IMG/VR virus record: IMGVR_UViG_3300009130_000119
Location: 1 to 25,853 of that record
Length of the DNA stretch: 25,853 bases
Strand: one strand, 5' to 3'
From: a virus
The position numbers and the translations under genes are program-made. The notes under the pieces are model-generated. The model searched no databases. It was given only the letters and a program-made list of their open reading frames with translations, and was not told where the DNA came from. Shown here piece by piece: positions 14,730 to 21,229 of the stretch (its first letter is position 1; every line of letters starts with the position of its first letter).

Positions 14730-16274
14730 CTAGTCGGTGATGTACATGAGCACGATCTCGTTGTCACCCGAGGTGGAGCTGATCTCGCCGTCGGGGGTGG
14801 CCCCCAGGTTGTTGATCACAGCTCCGTTCACGCTGAAGTCCATGTTCCGAGTCAGGATCCCGTCGGAGTCTCCAGAGGAGGCGCCGGTGTACTGGATCGC
14901 AGGCATCTGGAGGACGAACCCGTTCTCCGGGTCACCGGAAGATCCGCCGACCTGGACGGACACGCGCATCACCTCGCCGGAGCGGAACGTGGTCAGCCAC
15001 GGGATCTCCGCCTCAAGGGTGGCGTCCGCCTCAAGCGACCCGCTGGCCGAACGGGACGAGCCGACGATCTCCTTCAGGCCATCGACGGCGTTCGCACACT
15101 TCACATCCGTCAGGGTGACGCCGGCGTCGACCGACAGGGTCTTCAGGCAGGGGGACATGGCGTCCGCCTCGTCCATCTCGGCCAGAGTCTCGTTCAAGCC
15201 AAGAAGGGTCGCCTGACCGGCCCACAGCTTCGGATCCACCACGGTAGGGGCGCCGCCGACGAGCGGGGTGTCGCCCACTCCGTCAAGGTCGGAGCCCGTG
15301 TCGGGGGAGTCCCATCGACCACGGGTAGTCACGGTCATCAGGACCGGGCGGTTCACCTCGAACTGCCAGGACACGCTTGCGCGAGAGGCGGCGAAGTCGA
15401 GCGCCACGCCGTCCTCGTTCAGACGGATCGAGCCAGTCGGCCACTGGTAGAAGGTCTCGTTGGTGGTGGCTGCGACCGTCAGCGTCGCCGGGCCAGACCC
15501 GGACTGCAGGTTGAGCGTCTCGCCACCGGTAATCGTCCCGCTTCCGGCGCGGTAGACCAATTCCGTGGCCGAGGTGGAAGCCTCCTTAGCCACGACCAGC
15601 GTCTCACCGCTCGTGGCGCCCTTGTAGACCGCGCCCACCGAGACGGTGCTCGCGGGATTAGAGATGTCGATCTGCTTCCAGGGCTCGCTGACCGGGACCC
15701 ACGCCCAACCGCAGTTGGTCTGGATGGAGTCCACAGCAACCGACAACTCGGTGTCGCTGGTCGTCCAGGTCTCGCCATCGTCCATCGTACCCGAGACCGG
15801 CTCGTAATAGATGTACCCGGTGCCACTCTGGAAATGGACGTCGCCAACGACCCTGGCGGTATCGCCGCCAGTAGTGTCCGTGATGATTTCGCCGTGGCGG
15901 ATCGGGCCATCACCGGCGGACCAACTGGTCTGCGTGTCAAGGGCGACCTTGTGGAGCGCGACAAGCCGGAAGCCAGCCATCTCCATGAACTTCGACCAGG
16001 CCGGGACGCCAGAGGCGAAGGCGTCGTCCGAGTTGCCCAGCATCTCGAAGGTCATGGAGACCCCGCCGGTCTTCTGGCCGGGGATCGACTTCAGCTTCGA
16101 GATCGTCGACCGGAGGTACTCGCGATCGAAGAACTCGACGTCCAGAGTCGGCTCTGCGGAGTTCAGGAGAACGTCAGCGTTCGCGGCGGACGTCAGGTCA
16201 CCAGAGGACGGCGTGCTGCCAACAATGTCCTCAGTGACTGCGACAACCTCTTTCTTTGCAGTAAGTAGTGCCAT
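14730..16274 (-). CDS. Major tail tube protein, second tandem copy (lambda V-like)
   Basis: The 514-residue protein is a clear paralog of the gene immediately upstream, from which it is separated by only five bases. Shared blocks include MALL.AKKE at the start, EPTLDVEFFDREYLRSTISK, GVPAW.KFMEMAG, WPTGSIRLNEDGVALDF, EIPWLTT.RSGEV, and IQYTGASSGDSDGILTR near the end. Tail tube proteins polymerise as stacked hexamer rings around the tape measure. The place between the tail terminator and the G/T chaperones supports this. At over 500 residues it is about twice the length of lambda V; the extra lies in about residues 123 to 275, where two small beta modules (about 123 to 170 and 212 to 262) interrupt the tube core. 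The Shine-Dalgarno is poor: TTAGG abuts the ATG. Cleaved or decorated forms cannot be judged from sequence. Confidence 0.88.
   Translation of the reverse strand: MALLTAKKEVVAVTEDIVGSTPSSGDLTSAANADVLLNSAEPTLDVEFFDREYLRSTISKLKSIPGQKTGGVSMTFEMLGNSDDAFASGVPAWSKFMEMAGFRLVALHKVALDTQTSWSAGDGPIRHGEIITDTTGGDTARVVGDVHFQSGTGYIYYEPVSGTMDDGETWTTSDTELSVAVDSIQTNCGWAWVPVSEPWKQIDISNPASTVSVGAVYKGATSGETLVVAKEASTSATELVYRAGSGTITGGETLNLQSGSGPATLTVAATTNETFYQWPTGSIRLNEDGVALDFAASRASVSWQFEVNRPVLMTVTTRGRWDSPDTGSDLDGVGDTPLVGGAPTVVDPKLWAGQATLLGLNETLAEMDEADAMSPCLKTLSVDAGVTLTDVKCANAVDGLKEIVGSSRSASGSLEADATLEAEIPWLTTFRSGEVMRVSVQVGGSSGDPENGFVLQMPAIQYTGASSGDSDGILTRNMDFSVNGAVINNLGATPDGEISSTSGDNEIVLMYITD
14773..14897. repeat. 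Direct repeat copy 1: 3' end of the second tail tube gene
   Basis: This 125-base stretch matches 16326 to 16450 at a constant offset of 1553 bases with about eight mismatches. It includes identical blocks of 38 bases (14785 to 14822) and 47 bases (14851 to 14897). It encodes the shared C-terminal segment of the two tube proteins. Confidence 0.85.
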
Positions 16275-16279
16275 CCTAA

Positions 16280-17848
16280 CTATGCGTCTGTGGAGTAGAT
16301 GATGATGAGTTCGTTGTCTCCGCTAGTGGAGCTGATTTCGCCGTCGGGGGTGGCCCCCAGGTTGTTGATCACAGCGCCATTCAGACTGAAGTCCATGCTG
16401 CGCGTCAGGATCCCGTCGGAGTCTCCAGAGGAGGCGCCGGTGTACTGGATGCCGGGAATCTGGAAGATCAGGCCGCCAACCGTCGTGGGGGCTCCCCCAA
16501 CCTGGACTTTGAGACGCACGACCTCGCCCGAGCGAAGCGTCGTCAGCCACGGGATCTCCTCCTCCACAGTCGCGTTCGTCTCCAGGGATCCGCTCCCGGA
16601 ACGGGACGAGCCGATGATCTCAAGCAGGCCATTCTCGGAGGCCGCGCACTTCACATCCGTCAGCGTGACCCCGGAGTCCAGGCTCATGCTCTTGAGGCAG
16701 GGGACCTCCTCAGCTTCGAGGTGCATCTCCGAAATCGTCTCGTTGATGCCGATGCCGATAGCCTGGCCTTGCCAGACCTTCGGGTCGAGGACTTCCGGCG
16801 CTCCGCCCAGAAGCGGGGCGTCACCGACGCCGTCGATGGACTCTCCAGAATCCCCAGTGCTCCATCGGCCACGAGCCGTGAACGTCGCCGTGACGGGGCG
16901 GTTGACCTCGAAGTTGAACGAGATGTTCCCCCGGCAGGCCACGAAATCAAGCGCCACGCCGTCCTCGTTCAGGCGGATCGAGCCAGTCGGCCACTGCTTG
17001 AAATCCTCGTTGGTGGGCGTAGCGGCCGTGAAGCTGGCCGGGCCGCTGCCGGAGGCCAGGTTGAAAACCTCGCCATCGACCGGAGCAACGCTACCGGCGC
17101 GATAGACAACTGTGGTCGAGGACGAGCTGTCCTCCGCGATCACGATCACCGCGCCATCGTCCGCCGCGCCTCCTGCACCGCCGTCACCCCGGTAGACGTC
17201 ACCGGCCACAACAGAGATACTGCCCGTAGCCGTCAGCTGCTTGAGGGACTCGCTGACGGGCAACCAAGCCCAGCCACGGTCGCCCGCAGCGGCCGGGGAG
17301 CCCGACATGACGACGCTGATCTCGGTATCAGAAGTCGTCCACGGCGTGTTCGACGCGCTCACGGACCCCGACAAGGGCTCGTAGAAGAAAGTCCGCTGGC
17401 CGAAGGGGACATCCCCAACGATCCGAGCAGTGGCGCCCACGGAATCCTCGATAATCTCGCCATGACGAAGGGGCCCGTCGCTCTCAGACCAGGAAGTCTG
17501 GGATGCCGAGCCCGCCGCAGTCGCCCGCCCGATGGCAACGCGCCGATACCCGGCCATCTCCATGAACTTCGTCCAGGCCGGGACGCCAGCGGCGAAGGAG
17601 TCGCCGTCGTTGCCCTGAAGCTCGAAGGTGGCCGTTACGCCTCCGGCCAGCTGGCCCGGGACCGACTTCAGCTTAGAGATCGTCGAACGGAGGTACTCCC
17701 GGTCGAAGAACTCAACGTCCAGAGTGGGCTCCGCAGTGCTCACAAGGATGTCGGCGTTCGCAGCGTCCGCCAGGTCCCCCGTGGTGGTCTCGCCAGCGAC
17801 CTTCTCCAGCGCAGTCACTAGCTCTTTCTTCGCGCTTAGTAGTGCCAT
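16280..17848 (-). CDS. Major tail tube protein, first tandem copy (lambda V-like)
   Basis: The 522-residue protein starts seven bases after the tail terminator stop, with a modest ribosome site (CCTAGGTAACCC before the ATG). The tube core is residues 1 to about 125 and about 285 to the end; between them lies an insertion of about 160 residues with two small beta modules, near 127 to 170 (HGEIIEDSVGATARIVG, FYEPLSGSV) and 214 to 264 (GDVYRGDGGAGG, VVYRAGSVAPVDGEVF). Both modules follow the same pattern, ending in a Tyr-x-x-x-Gly turn, and probably project from the tube surface. The second copy downstream shares long identical blocks. Both genes are intact, so neither is a decaying duplicate. 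They may form a mixed tube, or one may be restricted to one end of the tail. I assign tail tube from order (terminator before, chaperones after) and general character. Confidence 0.88.
   Translation of the reverse strand: MALLSAKKELVTALEKVAGETTTGDLADAANADILVSTAEPTLDVEFFDREYLRSTISKLKSVPGQLAGGVTATFELQGNDGDSFAAGVPAWTKFMEMAGYRRVAIGRATAAGSASQTSWSESDGPLRHGEIIEDSVGATARIVGDVPFGQRTFFYEPLSGSVSASNTPWTTSDTEISVVMSGSPAAAGDRGWAWLPVSESLKQLTATGSISVVAGDVYRGDGGAGGAADDGAVIVIAEDSSSSTTVVYRAGSVAPVDGEVFNLASGSGPASFTAATPTNEDFKQWPTGSIRLNEDGVALDFVACRGNISFNFEVNRPVTATFTARGRWSTGDSGESIDGVGDAPLLGGAPEVLDPKVWQGQAIGIGINETISEMHLEAEEVPCLKSMSLDSGVTLTDVKCAASENGLLEIIGSSRSGSGSLETNATVEEEIPWLTTLRSGEVVRLKVQVGGAPTTVGGLIFQIPGIQYTGASSGDSDGILTRSMDFSLNGAVINNLGATPDGEISSTSGDNELIIIYSTDA
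16326..16450. repeat. Direct repeat copy 2: 3' end of the first tail tube gene
   Basis: This partner of 14773 to 14897 differs at about eight positions, including third-position changes and short clusters where the proteins differ (VNGAV versus LNGAV). Such high DNA identity, greater than across the rest of the two genes, is what recent gene conversion or strong constraint would leave. Confidence 0.85.
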
Positions 17849-17855
17849 GGGTTAC

Positions 17856-18338
17856 CTAGGCTGATGTTGTCAGTGTCGGGTTGTCAGAGAGGTGTCGGTA
17901 AACGACACGCAACGAAACAGCGGCCAGCGCCGTTGACTGGTCCGTGATCTCGTAGGCGTCCGCATCCTCCACCTCGTGGTAGATGCAGGTGCCGGAGAGT
18001 TGAGGGTTGCCGCGCAAGGCGACCTCGATGTCGGAGACCAGCCAGTGGAGGTCCTTCTTCCACACCGTGTCACGGGGGTCGCAGCGGACGGCCGCCACCA
18101 GGGAGATCACCGCCTCGCGCTCGACCACGGCGCAGGAAAGCTCCCGGAGACGGTTGTCCGACTCAGGGACAATCGCACAGAAGGGGAACGCCTCGCCCAT
18201 CAGGATCCGGCCAGAGTCGAAGACCTGGACCTCCTGGAAGTCGAAGTGGTAGGTGGGCGTCGCGATCGCGGCCACGGTGGTCCGGATCGCCTCAAGCATC
18301 TGGTACTTGACCGGGTCGCCGTCCAGGGGGTAGGCCAT
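17856..18338 (-). CDS. Tail terminator protein (lambda U-like)
   Basis: The 160-residue protein begins in a TAATG overlap and has a strong Shine-Dalgarno (GGAGGAGG, seven bases before the ATG). Its pattern fits phage tail terminators of the gpU/gp24-like fold: an N-terminal helix (VKYQMLEAIRTTVAAI), central strands (FPFCAIVPESDNRL, REAVISLVAAVRC), a helix with conserved-looking DLHWLVSDIEVALRGNPQLSG, and a last strand LRVVYRHLSDNP. Terminators form a hexameric ring that caps the finished tube and presents it to the head. The gene lies immediately before the first tube gene, its usual place. The assignment rests on both order and sequence pattern. Confidence 0.85.
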   Translation of the reverse strand: MAYPLDGDPVKYQMLEAIRTTVAAIATPTYHFDFQEVQVFDSGRILMGEAFPFCAIVPESDNRLRELSCAVVEREAVISLVAAVRCDPRDTVWKKDLHWLVSDIEVALRGNPQLSGTCIYHEVEDADAYEITDQSTALAAVSLRVVYRHLSDNPTLTTSA

Positions 18339-18706
18339 TACTGATCCTCCTCCAAGACAACCGAAAGCTCGTAGTTGTTGAACCCCAACTGCCTAAATGA
18401 GAAGGGAGCCCGCAGGCGCCCGATGATCGTTGACTGCTCCGCCGGGCGGGAGCTGTTGGGGTCAGTCGGCGGCGTGTACACCACCGGGGCGAACCCCCGG
18501 GCAAGCGACTGCAGGGTCACACGAAGCGCGACGGCCGCCGCCTCCGTGGCCGGGCGCCACACCAGCCGCAGGGACCGAAGGGGGACTGACGGGGCCACGT
18601 ACTGCCCGCTCCAGGTCTCGTCGCCCCCAGACTCCGCGCCCACAACCACTCTCGGAGTGGTCTCGACACTTAGGGGGGCGCAAGAAACTGAGGCGAGGTC
18701 GATCAT
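18338..18706 (-). CDS. Small beta-rich neck/connector protein, possible head closure (hypothetical)
   Basis: The 122-residue protein is joined to the neck gene upstream by an ATGA overlap and to the tail terminator downstream by TAATG. Nothing like it lies between Z and U in lambda. The C-terminal half (LRLVWRPATEAAAVALRV, then FAPVVYTPPTDPN, then FSFRQLGFNNYELSVVLEED) has the rhythm of the last 100 residues of the M-like protein in this window, including the final strand and acidic end. That suggests a shared small beta-barrel fold, the kind used by tail-ring and connector proteins. Candidate roles are head closure or tail completion. No obvious ribosome site precedes the ATG, so translation is probably coupled. 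Function is inferred from location and this resemblance only. Confidence 0.65.
   Translation of the reverse strand: MIDLASVSCAPLSVETTPRVVVGAESGGDETWSGQYVAPSVPLRSLRLVWRPATEAAAVALRVTLQSLARGFAPVVYTPPTDPNSSRPAEQSTIIGRLRAPFSFRQLGFNNYELSVVLEEDQ
18346..18353 (-). promoter_or_regulatory. Strong Shine-Dalgarno site of the tail terminator gene
   Basis: The minus strand carries GGAGGAGG seven bases before the ATG at 18338. It lies inside the last codons of the upstream gene, coding for LEED, and decides the terminator start. Confidence 0.7.
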
Positions 18707-19356
18707 CTGGAGCCAAACCCCGACTGAATCGCATCGCGGATAGCCGCACGGAACCGCCGCTTGCGATCCTCCAAAAGATGCTTGCTGTGACGGAACGTCT
18801 CGCGGAACTTGAAGCGCGGGGGGATCCGCACCCGGTCCTTCATCACGAAGAGGTAGTCGAACGGGTTGGCCGAGCGATCCCCCCTGGTCTGAAGGCGGAC
18901 CATGAGCTGACCTTCCGGGCTCTCCCAGAAGTGCGCCCCGGCAGCCAGGGCGGCCTCAACCGTCTCGTGCTTGCGGCGACCAGTCCGGGTTGTGTTGGCC
19001 GCGAGGGGCACCGGAATCTGCGGGGGGGCGCTGATAATCCGCCCGTACTCGTTGTCCGTTGCACGGCGATCGCCAACACCACGGCCAGCCTCGACCACCA
19101 CGCCACCGTTGCCACCCACCTTGCGCGAGCGGATCGACCTCCTCAGAGCGCCGGTGCGCGAGTACAGATGGTTGCGACCAGGATCCTGGGACTCGAACCC
19201 CGGGTACTTCTCGAACCGGCTCTTCCGGAGATGCTCCACAGCAACGCGGCCGTGCTGCTCCGCCGCCTTCTGCATCTTCGTCGGAATGCGCTGGCCCAGC
19301 TGACGCAGGCCCGCCAGCAGGGGGCCGATGTTCATCGTCTTCTTGTACCGACCCAT
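18703..19356 (-). CDS. Neck/tail completion protein, HK97 gp10-like (lambda Z-like)
   Basis: The 217-residue protein starts at an ATG that shares one base with the stop of the adaptor gene (TGATG). It shows the pattern of the HK97 gp10 family: a basic N-terminus with a helix (IGPLLAGLRQLGQRIPTKMQKAAEQHG), the hallmark RTGALRRSIRSR at about residues 67 to 78 followed by beta strands, then a YGRIISAP segment and a closing amphipathic helix (RFRAAIRDAIQSGF). It is longer than the usual 110 to 190 residues because of a basic central loop (RTGRRKHE) and a region around PPRFKFRETFRHSKH. Proteins of this family act at the head-tail junction so that tails can be joined to heads. Order, just after the gp6-like adaptor and before the terminator, agrees. 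Confidence 0.85.
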   Translation of the reverse strand: MGRYKKTMNIGPLLAGLRQLGQRIPTKMQKAAEQHGRVAVEHLRKSRFEKYPGFESQDPGRNHLYSRTGALRRSIRSRKVGGNGGVVVEAGRGVGDRRATDNEYGRIISAPPQIPVPLAANTTRTGRRKHETVEAALAAGAHFWESPEGQLMVRLQTRGDRSANPFDYLFVMKDRVRIPPRFKFRETFRHSKHLLEDRKRRFRAAIRDAIQSGFGSR

Positions 19357-19979
19357 CAGACAGCCTGGCGTCGGTATGCGTCCAGAACGCGGCGCGTCTG
19401 CGCCAGAAGCCCATACTGGGAGTTGTACGTGGTCTTCGCCCCAGCGAGGGTCGTCACGCTGCCCCCGATCGAGTCGCGGCGCTCGTGGAGGAACTTCACC
19501 TGCAACGCAGCTGCCCGAGCAAGCTCCGGGTAGTTGGTGATGATCCCAGAGGAGTCAGCGGCCAGGCCGCCGGTGTACGTGACGCGCACAAAGGAAGTGT
19601 CACGCGCCATCCGGCGGCTGAACTTGATCCAACCCGCCTCCTGGTGGACCACGTAGTCCCGCGAGTCGATCTCCGATGCCGCAGAGAAGTCGTCTGGGTG
19701 GTTGGCGATCTTCAGGGAGGTCGGAAGAACCGTCACCGGGCGGGCATCCAGCGTGAGCACGCGCTTGCCGTGACGCAGGACGTAGGTCTCCGTGCGAGAC
19801 GCCGACAGGGTGTGGAACCCCAGGTAGCGGGTCATCTCGGCGGAGATGTCACCGATCTCCGTGGCGATCAAGCCGTCCAGCGCCGTACTGGAGGAAGTCG
19901 TATTCATCGCCGTCTTCACCGCCGCGAGGTCGGTGAAGTCAACAGCGTCGAATACAGTCGTCTCCAGTGCGGTCGCCAC
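19356..19979 (-). CDS. Head-tail adaptor, HK97 gp6-like
   Basis: The 207-residue protein starts at a GTG two bases past the preceding stop. It fits the gp6/gp15-like adaptor family: N-terminal helices (DLAAVKTAMNTTSSSTALDGLIATEIGDISAEMTRYL, here quoted only by its ends: residues about 17 to 53), a strand pair with LTLDARPVTVLPTSLKI, a VTYTGGLA turn at about 139 to 146, then a helix with ELARAAALQVKFLHERR. Such proteins form a dodecameric ring under the portal that continues the DNA channel. The N-terminus up to residue 15 looks disordered. The position downstream of the capsid cluster and upstream of the gp10-like gene is standard for HK97-like heads. Confidence 0.82.
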   Translation of the reverse strand: MATALETTVFDAVDFTDLAAVKTAMNTTSSSTALDGLIATEIGDISAEMTRYLGFHTLSASRTETYVLRHGKRVLTLDARPVTVLPTSLKIANHPDDFSAASEIDSRDYVVHQEAGWIKFSRRMARDTSFVRVTYTGGLAADSSGIITNYPELARAAALQVKFLHERRDSIGGSVTTLAGAKTTYNSQYGLLAQTRRVLDAYRRQAV

Positions 19980-19981
19980 AG

Positions 19982-20212
19982 CTAGAAGGTCTCGTAGGGG
20001 CCCTCGTCGTCGCCGTTCTCGGAGATCTCGGTCTCGACCTCCATCTCCACGGCCTCCTCGACCGCCGGAGCAGGCTCGTCGCCGGAGATCGGGAAGAGGC
20101 TAGGCCAGCCCTCGACCACCGCCGGGTGGTCCTCACCGACGATGTCCCCGCGACGCAGGACCACGCCTGAGCCACGGAGGACGTTCTTGCCCCGGTACAT
20201 GTACCGCGCCAC
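19982..20212 (-). CDS. Small hypothetical protein with acidic tail, in the head gene cluster
   Basis: This 76-residue product starts at a GTG one base into the upstream stop (TAGTG), so it is probably coupled to the preceding gene. The first 40 residues (MYRGKNVLRGSG, VLRRGDIVGEDHPAVV) form a compact domain with a pattern also seen in the previous gene: basic start, VL, Gly turn, R-x-G-x-I-V, then DH. The last 30 residues are very acidic (EEAVEMEVETEI, ENGDDEG) and probably unstructured. No known family is recognised with confidence. Its place between decoration and adaptor genes suggests a head-completion or minor capsid role. Confidence 0.72.
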   Translation of the reverse strand: MARYMYRGKNVLRGSGVVLRRGDIVGEDHPAVVEGWPSLFPISGDEPAPAVEEAVEMEVETEISENGDDEGPYETF

Positions 20213-20658
20213 TACTTCTCCTCCAGCGCCTTCAGGCGCTCCGCAAACTCTGCGTTCTGCTTCGCCAGGGCGGCGTTCTCGCGCTCCAGGGCGTCCACCT
20301 TGTCCTGAAGCTCGCGCTGCGGGCGGGACACGCCAGGCATCGAGGCGTCGCCCCGGTCGGCGCGGCGGTCGAACTCCTCGATCTCGCGCTGAATGCGCTG
20401 CGGGAGTTCCTCGCTCACGGTGCAGCCAGCGGGGAGCCCGTCCAGCTTGTCCAGCTTGTGGTACTGGCCCTCGGCGTAGCGCCGGATGACCTCGTGGTCA
20501 ATCCGGACAATCGCGCCCTCGCGAGCCCAGACAATGAGCCCGCCGTGGGTCGCGGGGAAGCTAAGGACACGCTTGGCGCGAACGCGGTACAGGTTCCGCT
20601 CCTTGGGAGGGCGCCCCGGGCCGCGCTTCACCGTCTTCTTCTTCATGGTAACGTCCAT
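20212..20658 (-). CDS. Small protein with AT-hook-like N-terminus and C-terminal coiled coil (hypothetical, head cluster)
   Basis: The 148-residue protein has three parts. Residues 11 to 19 (KRGPGRPPK) match the AT-hook core (GRP flanked by basic residues), suggesting DNA contact. Residues about 24 to 62 (YRVRAKRVLSF through IVRIDHEVIRRY) form a small domain shared in pattern with the next gene. Residues about 85 to 148 are helical, ending in a Leu/Ala coiled coil with regular spacing (LQDKVDALERENAALAKQ). An ATG at 20658 or a second at 20646 (MKKKTV) could start it; the only ribosome-site-like run, AAGAAGA, is too close to the first and better placed for the second. The function is unknown. 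A DNA-associated or scaffold-like head protein would fit its shape and position. Confidence 0.7.
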   Translation of the reverse strand: MDVTMKKKTVKRGPGRPPKERNLYRVRAKRVLSFPATHGGLIVWAREGAIVRIDHEVIRRYAEGQYHKLDKLDGLPAGCTVSEELPQRIQREIEEFDRRADRGDASMPGVSRPQRELQDKVDALERENAALAKQNAEFAERLKALEEK

Positions 20659-20667
20659 TCTTCTTCG

Positions 20668-21150
20668 TTAGTAGGTCGACTTGGCGCTGGAGTGAATCTC
20701 AAACTGCAGCGTGTTGCCGACAAGACTGCGGCGCGATGCGCCAGAGAGGACGGCGTAGGCGCCGCCAATGATCACGTTCGACCCGCCACCGTTCACAAAC
20801 GCGGCCTCGAAGAACTCGTCCGTGTGGCGCAGGTCGATCTCCCCGAAGAAGATGCCCGTCTCGCCAGCAGGGACCGTGATAGTCGCGGTAGATGCCACAC
20901 CAGAGGCATTCAGGTTCGCGCCATCGTCCGTGATCAGAGAGTAGCTCCCGCCAGATGCGGGAGACGACTTGACTGTGAAGGTGGAGTCCCCGGTCGCGTT
21001 ATTGGTCGTGACCACGAGGGCGACAAACGCCCACCGGAACCCCCCGGTGCAGTCGTTATCGGACTGCGTCGCCGTCGCGTCAGCGATGACGTCCTGCGCT
21101 TCAAGCAGCTCAACGAATTTGCCGTGCTGGGAAAAGGTCTGGTTCGACAT
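20668..21150 (-). CDS. Probable capsid decoration protein, second tandem copy
   Basis: This 160-residue protein is a paralog of the gene before it. Shared points include an N-terminal helix ending in a (D/E)AQ segment, GFRWA at about residue 37, STFTV followed by ASGGS, TDD, a (A/G)EIDL segment, GGGS, and an ending of the form NTLQFEIHSSAKSTY. It is beta-rich, with no signal or membrane segment. The location directly after the major capsid gene suggests a protein that binds the capsid surface, but no database family was confirmed. It starts after a 79-base gap that contains a strong hairpin, so it may be made at lower level than the first copy. Confidence 0.78.
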   Translation of the reverse strand: MSNQTFSQHGKFVELLEAQDVIADATATQSDNDCTGGFRWAFVALVVTTNNATGDSTFTVKSSPASGGSYSLITDDGANLNASGVASTATITVPAGETGIFFGEIDLRHTDEFFEAAFVNGGGSNVIIGGAYAVLSGASRRSLVGNTLQFEIHSSAKSTY

Positions 21151-21184
21151 GAGGCTGCCCGTCTAAGCGTCTAGCGTAGGAGAT

Positions 21185-21208
21185 GGGGCGCCGCCCATGC
21201 GGCGCCCC
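21185..21208 (-). terminator. Perfect 10-bp GC hairpin between the two decoration genes
   Basis: Arms at 21185 to 21194 and 21199 to 21208 pair perfectly (minus strand GGGGCGCCGC, loop ATGG, GCGGCGCCCC). It begins about 21 bases past the stop of the first paralog. The next bases on the minus strand are ATCTCCTACG, with no T tract, so a full intrinsic terminator is unlikely. Partial attenuation or an mRNA stabiliser that raises capsid and first-copy expression over the downstream genes is more likely. Confidence 0.65.
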
Positions 21209-21229
21209 GTGAGGTCAGAAGATCAAGCC

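Noticed and set aside
14520-16268. Long plus-strand open frame of 582 codons opposite the second tube gene
   Set aside because: It is antisense to a well-supported gene, is rich in Arg, Gly, His and Val as expected from GC-rich reverse frames, and shows no recognisable domain or coupled neighbour.
19181-19204. Sequence like a tRNA T-arm and 3' end (minus strand CGGGGTTCGAGTCCCAGG)
   Set aside because: It lies inside the gp10-like coding region in a normal codon context (PGFESQDPG) and no D-arm, anticodon arm or acceptor partner is found upstream. I also see no basis for calling it an attachment site.
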